Below are positions 36,021 through 40,339 of a DNA stretch of 40,339 nucleotides, piece by piece. How positions within the stretch are numbered: the first letter of the stretch is position 1; each line of letters opens with the position of its first letter. Origin of the DNA: Maribacter sp. (GTDB lineage: Bacteria > Bacteroidota > Bacteroidia > Flavobacteriales > Flavobacteriaceae); assembly GCF_016744255.1 (NCBI RefSeq), contig NZ_JADGES010000022.1, positions 1 through 40,339 on the forward strand, read 5' to 3'. Made by a program: the position numbers and the translations under genes. The notes beneath the pieces are model-generated. The model worked only from the letters and a program-made list of their open reading frames with translations, had not been told where the DNA came from and ran no database searches.

Positions 36021-37865
36021 TTATGATATAATTGGTATGTTTAAAATAATTTTGGTGCCTATTGGTTTTTCGCCTTCGTACAAATCTATCGTTTCAACGC
36101 CAATCTTTTTTGTTGCACTGTCATTAAACAGACTTAAGCGTTCTTGTGTAGCTTTTTCTGCAAAAGACTCATGCTTATTTCGCAGTTTTTTACTTAACAT
36201 AACCCCTTTTTTTCTTCCGATACCGTTATCTTCAACAATACAATTAATAGTACCTTCCTTTCCCTTTGTAAATGACACCACTAATTTTCTCTTCCCTTTT
36301 TTATGTAAAAGTCCGTGTCGTATAGCATTTTCTACATAGGGTTGTACCATCATTGTAGGTATGCGTAGAGTAACATCGGTCAATGCCTGTGCTAAAGTAA
36401 TATGATAGTTAAAATCATCTTCAAAGCGTAAGCCTTCTAAATCTAAATATATCTCTAAGCTTTCTACTTCATCTGCTATAGATATACTACCTGTTTCACT
36501 ATGTTTTAAATACCTACGGATTAAATCTGCAAATCTGCCTAAATATTCACTAGCTTCATTTTTTTTATTGGTTACAATATACTCTTGAATGGAATTAAGC
36601 GTATTAAAAATAAAGTGAGGATTCATTTGTGATTTTAATGCTTTGAGCTCGCTCTCTTTATATTTTTTCTCTAGTACTAGTCTTTTTTGCGTCTGCATCA
36701 ATTCAGTCGCTACAAGTTCTGCCTGTTTGGCCGTTTTTAATTTTCTAAAATAAAACAATGAACTTAAAGCTATTAGAATAGCTATAGTTATAGCACTAAT
36801 AAGATAGTTTCTGTTCTGTACACCCGTAGCTTCTGCAAGTGCTGCTCTGGCTTCAGCAGCATCTTTGTCTGCGGCAATACGGTCTGTTTCTAATTCTACT
36901 TTCATCCGACTAAATTTTTTTTCTCTATCTTCTTTATTTGAAGTGTCTTTACTTGCACTTAAAAGCTCTAATATTTTAAAAGCCTCCTCATAGTTACCCA
37001 TATTTACTAATATTTTTTTTCTAGTTTCGTAGGTAAGGTTTAATCCTGCAGAGTATTCAAGAGCTTTATATGCTACTAAAGAACTATCATTATACAAAAG
37101 TGCCTTTTCGAATTTTTTTTCTTTCCGATAGCCTTTACTTAACATTAAATAAGAATATCCTAATATGAAATGATTCTCTGAATTACTAATCTTCATCAAC
37201 CGCGTAGCCTCTTTAGAAGACTTAATTACTATATCTATATTTTTATCCTTTTGTAAATAGGATTCAGATTGACCATTAAGACTGGCGCATATATTAATAG
37301 TATCCTTGACTGCCCTACTATATACTTCGGCTTTCTTCATCTTTGACAGAACTTCTACTAAACTTTTGTTTATTCCAAGATATACGTAACCTATCGCTAG
37401 ATTAACCATTGCCAAATTCAGAGTATCGTTTACTTCTTTAGAATAGTCCTCAGATTTTTCTAAATATTCTAGAGCAACTTCATACTGTTTAGTATCAAGA
37501 AATGCAACACCAATGTTATATCTAATACGACTAAGTATGCTATGCATCTTAAGTTCTTTAAAGACATCTATTGATTTTTTATAATATTCTAAAGATTTAC
37601 CTTCATATCCTCTATTGTTATACACAACTGCAAAATTGTTAAACGCTTGACCTTTTCCCTTTAAATAATTATGCTTCTCTGAAAACTCTAGCATGTATTT
37701 AGCTACGGCTTCAGAAGCATCTAAATCTGTATTCCATAGACGTTTACCAAGTAGAGCTAAACTGTCTACTTTCTTAATAACCATGCTATCTACCGCAGCT
37801 ATTTTTTGGGGAAAACAGAAGTGACAACTCACAAAAATAGTCAAAAGAAGAAGTGTTTTTTTCAT
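36021..37865 (-). CDS. LytS-type sensor histidine kinase with TPR sensor region
   Basis: 614 residues. Signal-like start 1-20 (MKKTLLLLTIFVSCHFCFPQ), an exported TPR-repeat sensor region of about 35-300 (NNRGYEGKSLEYYKKSIDVF, YNIGVAFLDTKQYEVALEYL), a helical linker, one membrane helix at 353-373 (NYLISAITIAILIALSSLFY), and a His_kinase domain with phospho-acceptor His417 in QMNPHFIFNTLNSIQ and the HATPase part (PTMMVQPYVENAIRHGLLH, VEDNGIGR). It pairs with the LytTR regulator 3 bases downstream. The signal is unknown; the periplasmic TPR region suggests protein or peptide sensing. Confidence 0.94.
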   Translation of the reverse strand: MKKTLLLLTIFVSCHFCFPQKIAAVDSMVIKKVDSLALLGKRLWNTDLDASEAVAKYMLEFSEKHNYLKGKGQAFNNFAVVYNNRGYEGKSLEYYKKSIDVFKELKMHSILSRIRYNIGVAFLDTKQYEVALEYLEKSEDYSKEVNDTLNLAMVNLAIGYVYLGINKSLVEVLSKMKKAEVYSRAVKDTINICASLNGQSESYLQKDKNIDIVIKSSKEATRLMKISNSENHFILGYSYLMLSKGYRKEKKFEKALLYNDSSLVAYKALEYSAGLNLTYETRKKILVNMGNYEEAFKILELLSASKDTSNKEDREKKFSRMKVELETDRIAADKDAAEARAALAEATGVQNRNYLISAITIAILIALSSLFYFRKLKTAKQAELVATELMQTQKRLVLEKKYKESELKALKSQMNPHFIFNTLNSIQEYIVTNKKNEASEYLGRFADLIRRYLKHSETGSISIADEVESLEIYLDLEGLRFEDDFNYHITLAQALTDVTLRIPTMMVQPYVENAIRHGLLHKKGKRKLVVSFTKGKEGTINCIVEDNGIGRKKGVMLSKKLRNKHESFAEKATQERLSLFNDSATKKIGVETIDLYEGEKPIGTKIILNIPIIS

Positions 37866-38371
37866 TTTATAAGAGGGGCTATCTTAAATCTCATATAGAT
37901 GGTCACTACATGTAATTTCTTTAATATTGGTTAAAAGCACCTCTAAAAATGAAGCCTATTTAATTTTCAAATATACACTCTAGATGTATATAATATCGAA
38001 GTGAACTTATATAAGGCTTGTTTGAGCTTTTGAAATGACCAAAATAAGATATTTACAATCTTATATTAATAGGTATGATTCAGGATTATTCTATAAAATT
38101 AGTGTAGTAATCTATTCGGTGAACATACGCTGTTATAGAAATAAAAAGAACAGAGTAAGTAAAGTAGAAGTACCGCAAGAAGCATTTATGGTGGTATTAA
38201 AGCTGAATGATATTTACTCCTTTATTTAGGATACAGATTAGTCGATATACCAACAAAGAAATTACTCCTAACATACAAGGAATAAAAGCATTGTTAATAA
38301 TATTTCTTTACGAGTATAAAAAAACTAGTATTTCTTCCTATTTTTGCTTCCCCCAATTATCCCCCGATATT
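37866..38371. other. 506-base gap holding a lepA relic, otherwise no gene
   Basis: AT-rich. It contains the decayed lepA 3' fragment (separate entry) inside a short open frame from 38035 that I do not regard as a gene. The left part presumably holds the promoter of the two-component operon, though I find no convincing TAnnTTTG box. Confidence 0.5.
38143..38211 (+). pseudogene. Relic of a second lepA 3' end
   Basis: Encodes [23 protein letters not shown], shown here in two parts: KKNRVSK, then [16 protein letters not shown], which matches 15 of the last 16 residues of the intact LepA at 26990-28786. The DNA differs at several third codon positions (gtg/gta, cct/ccg, ttg/tta, aaa/aag, ctc/ctg), so it is not a recent copy but the remains of a diverged lepA. 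The lepA stop codon is lost and the frame runs on to 38229. Nothing upstream looks like LepA. Confidence 0.65.
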
Positions 38372-38602
38372 ATGACATTATATATTGCTCAGTTTACCGC
38401 TACACACAATATTATTCAACTAGAAGAGCGTTCCATATTTACTTGGAGACAAGAAAGTGGAGAAATTGATGAATCTATGCTAATAAACAAAATTAAAAGA
38501 GAATCTTCTATTCACTTTTTTCAACTGGTTGCTGGCGCTAACTACGAAATAAATGAAAAAGATATTACGGTAACCATTAATAAAGCTCAGCCTTTTTCTT
38601 GA
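38372..38602 (+). CDS. Small protein of unknown function
   Basis: 76 residues from ATG 38372 (MTLYIAQFTATHNIIQLEER to TVTINKAQPFS). An upstream in-frame ATG at 38207 overlaps the lepA relic and adds a low-quality N-terminal stretch, so the shorter start is preferred. Mixed beta and helix, acidic, no membrane segment, no family recognised. It is followed by a strong hairpin terminator shared with the convergent lipoprotein gene, which supports it being a real transcription unit. Confidence 0.55.
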   Translation: MTLYIAQFTATHNIIQLEERSIFTWRQESGEIDESMLINKIKRESSIHFFQLVAGANYEINEKDITVTINKAQPFS

Positions 38603-38656
38603 TTTCTATTAAAGTAAAAATTATGCCTCTTTTTAAAATATGATAGGTTAAAAACT

Positions 38657-38688
38657 AAAAAAGCGACTTTACATAAAGTCGCTTTTTT
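38657..38688. terminator. Bidirectional terminator
   Basis: Perfect 15-bp stem AAAAAAGCGACTTTA / TAAAGTCGCTTTTTT with a 2-base loop, between the convergent genes ending at 38602 and 38707. Confidence 0.85.
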
Positions 38689-38706
38689 AATATGGTAAAG
38701 AATACG

Positions 38707-38958
38707 TTAAAACCCCGAAGTACCAGCACATATATTTTTAACAAATGCTTCTGGAGTAACACCATCTAAGTCTTCTTCTGTATAGGTTGTCGACTGTCCT
38801 AAAGTTTTAACGGTAACAGTACCGTCTCCATTATCGCATCCCTCTATTTTAATTCCTAATACTTCACAAGAGTTACATTTTTTATCATCGTCATCTTTAG
38901 AGCAGCTAGTAAAACTGATAGTAGCGGCTAATGTCATAAATAATAAAGCTTTTTTCAT
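38707..38958 (-). CDS. Small lipoprotein of unknown function
   Basis: 83 residues. Lipoprotein signal MKKALLFMTLAATISFTSC with Cys19, followed by SKDDDDKK. The mature part has further Cys residues (KCNSCEVLGIKIEGC and VKNICAG) that could form disulfides, and a short acidic region (TEEDLDGVTPEAF). Such small Cys-containing lipoproteins are frequent in Flavobacteriia and uncharacterised. Confidence 0.7.
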   Translation of the reverse strand: MKKALLFMTLAATISFTSCSKDDDDKKCNSCEVLGIKIEGCDNGDGTVTVKTLGQSTTYTEEDLDGVTPEAFVKNICAGTSGF

Positions 38959-39112
38959 AATAAAATTTAGTTATTGGTTATTAAATGATTTGAAAAAAGA
39001 TAACGAGTGCTTCCTAGTTATATTTCTAAAAAGCCCTTAATTTATAAGTAAATGTTGTGAAATCACTAATTTCAGACATAAACTAACATTATAGCATATA
39101 TTAAATTGAAAA

Positions 39113-40339
39113 TTATGTAAAAGATTTTCCCAAATAAACTAGCTTAAAACCCTCTGTAACAATCCCTTTTTCTTTACCGTAAGAAGAAATAATTTCGATA
39201 TTACCTTCTAAATTTTTTATAAATATGGGTACTATATGCTCATCTGCCTTTGTTATTTCTATTAGTTTAGTATAATGTTCAGGGCTTGTTATTTCTATCT
39301 CATTTATAGTAGGAAATTTTCTTGCGGTTTCTGTTAATTTTACAAAATCATCGGTATGCGAAAAAAGACCTTCATGAGGATTATTTTCTGGATTATTCAT
39401 TTCGTCTCCAGTTACCAACCTAAAGGCACCATTTTCACCAAATTGTTTTTGAAATTTTGTAATAATGTACTTATTAATATCCGAATTACCTGTTAGAGCC
39501 ATTAAATACCCCATATCGTTTAATTCAATATTATCCATTAAACTATCCGAGTAAATATTAGATACTAGTGCTTCTAATCCTGCTCCTTTGGCTTTTTCTA
39601 TATTAGATTGGTTATTATCTATAAGCACAACATGCCGCTGGTTTTTAAGAAGATAACTCGCAATTAATCTAGAAACATCGGAGGCTCCAATAATTAAAAT
39701 TCCTTCCGATTTTTTTAAAAACACTCCAATTAATTTTGCAAAAAAACGAGCCGTTGTAGCGTTTAGCAAAACAGTTCCTAAAACAATCATAAAAACCAAA
39801 GGTGTAATATACTCAGCGCCTACTTCTCCTTTAGCTAAAAGCTTAGAACCAAATAAAGAGGCAATACCCGCGGCTACAATACCACGAGGACCTACCCAAC
39901 TGATAAATAATTTTTCATTTAGTTTTAAATTAGAACCTTGTGTACTTAAAAACACCCCCAAAGGACGTATTACGAATATAATTACTGTAAAAAGTGCTAC
40001 TGTTTTCCAGTTATATATTAATTCTAAATCGCTAATGTTAATATTCGCAGCTAAGAGTATAAATAATATAGAGATGAGTAAAATACTCAAAGACTCTTTA
40101 AAATAAAGTAATTCTTTAAGGTTAGGAAGATTAATATTCCCTAAAACAAGTCCCATAACTACTACTGCCAAAAGTCCCGATTCATGGGCAAAAACATCCG
40201 AAGTCACAAAAACTAATAATACTATAGACAGGGAGGCAACATTTAATAAATAATGAGGGATTAATTTCTTTTTTATAGCAAAGGTTAGGGCGTGAGCAAA
40301 GGTAAAACCAAAGCTAGTTCCAAAAAGAAGTATTTTGCC
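39113..40339 (-). CDS. CPA-type Na+/H+ antiporter with TrkA-N domain, N-terminus outside the window
   Basis: At least 408 residues; the frame is open to the window edge and membrane helices precede the GTG at 40205-40207 (for example LLNVASLSIVLLVFVTSDVF), so that GTG is not the real start. The membrane part carries helices typical of the NhaP/CPA1 group with the motif ISWVGPRGIVAAGIASLFG. A cytoplasmic RCK/TrkA-N domain follows (about the last 210 residues), starting ILIIGASDVSRLIASYLL, where the usual GxGxxG is replaced by GASDVS, and continuing VVLIDNNQSNIEKAK. It exchanges Na+ or K+ for protons across the inner membrane, probably gated by nucleotide. Confidence 0.88.
   Translation of the reverse strand, partial: GKILLFGTSFGFTFAHALTFAIKKKLIPHYLLNVASLSIVLLVFVTSDVFAHESGLLAVVVMGLVLGNINLPNLKELLYFKESLSILLISILFILLAANINISDLELIYNWKTVALFTVIIFVIRPLGVFLSTQGSNLKLNEKLFISWVGPRGIVAAGIASLFGSKLLAKGEVGAEYITPLVFMIVLGTVLLNATTARFFAKLIGVFLKKSEGILIIGASDVSRLIASYLLKNQRHVVLIDNNQSNIEKAKGAGLEALVSNIYSDSLMDNIELNDMGYLMALTGNSDINKYIITKFQKQFGENGAFRLVTGDEMNNPENNPHEGLFSHTDDFVKLTETARKFPTINEIEITSPEHYTKLIEITKADEHIVPIFIKNLEGNIEIISSYGKEKGIVTEGFKLVYLGKSFT

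Noticed and set aside
38035-38229. 64-codon plus-strand open frame containing the lepA-like end
   Set aside because: Its first part has no protein-like character and its only recognisable segment is the lepA relic, so it is treated as a pseudogene fragment, not a gene.
40205-40207. GTG as the start of the antiporter gene
   Set aside because: The same frame continues through 44 more codons with membrane-helix character to the window edge, so the gene is only partly inside.

Overview
The window comes from a member of the Bacteroidota, most likely a marine Flavobacteriaceae. The signs are low GC, SusC/SusD outer-membrane pairs, an ECF sigma/FecR pair, LytS/LytR signalling, lipoproteins whose lipobox Cys is followed by acidic residues, matches to the TAnnTTTG promoter box, and no clear Shine-Dalgarno sequences. 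The species cannot be named from the sequence.

Layout. Bases 1-2000 are a decayed edge: the 5' end of a sodium:solute symporter, a dead IS982-family element, and a frameshifted ornithine cyclodeaminase fragment cut off by that element. Bases 2026-17627 are an accessory nutrient-uptake and proteolysis locus, mostly on the minus strand: FecR-type anti-sigma factor, SusC, SusD and a lipoprotein, then a terminator, then a dipeptidyl-peptidase IV-like S9 peptidase, an M43 metalloprotease, a coupled small lipoprotein and a large BNR/sortilin-like propeller protein. The ECF sigma factor that should control it is transcribed divergently (plus strand, 17028). The peptidases suggest that peptides or proteins, rather than glycans, are the target.

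Bases 17838-28786 look like core genome: tRNA with CAU anticodon, methylmalonyl-CoA epimerase, RbfA, a LolC/E-type permease, a membrane protein, DusB, a three-gene overlapping operon (Lgt-like enzyme, cysteine-rich radical SAM enzyme, small membrane protein), an outer-membrane barrel protein and LepA (EF4). The three-gene operon is the most interesting part of the window. The radical SAM protein has the cysteine layout of the archaeal tetraether lipid synthase (Tes) family, and its partner is an Lgt homologue lacking the usual HGG histidine. Together they suggest an uncharacterised lipid or lipoprotein modification.

Bases 28861-38000 hold small secreted proteins of unknown function, two paralogous cadherin-repeat lipoproteins (one with BspA repeats, one with an NHL propeller) and a LytS/LytR-type two-component system. 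Further on are a short relic of a second, diverged lepA 3' end (38143-38211), a small hypothetical gene, a small lipoprotein and the 3' part of a CPA-type Na+/H+ antiporter with a TrkA-N domain that runs off the window.
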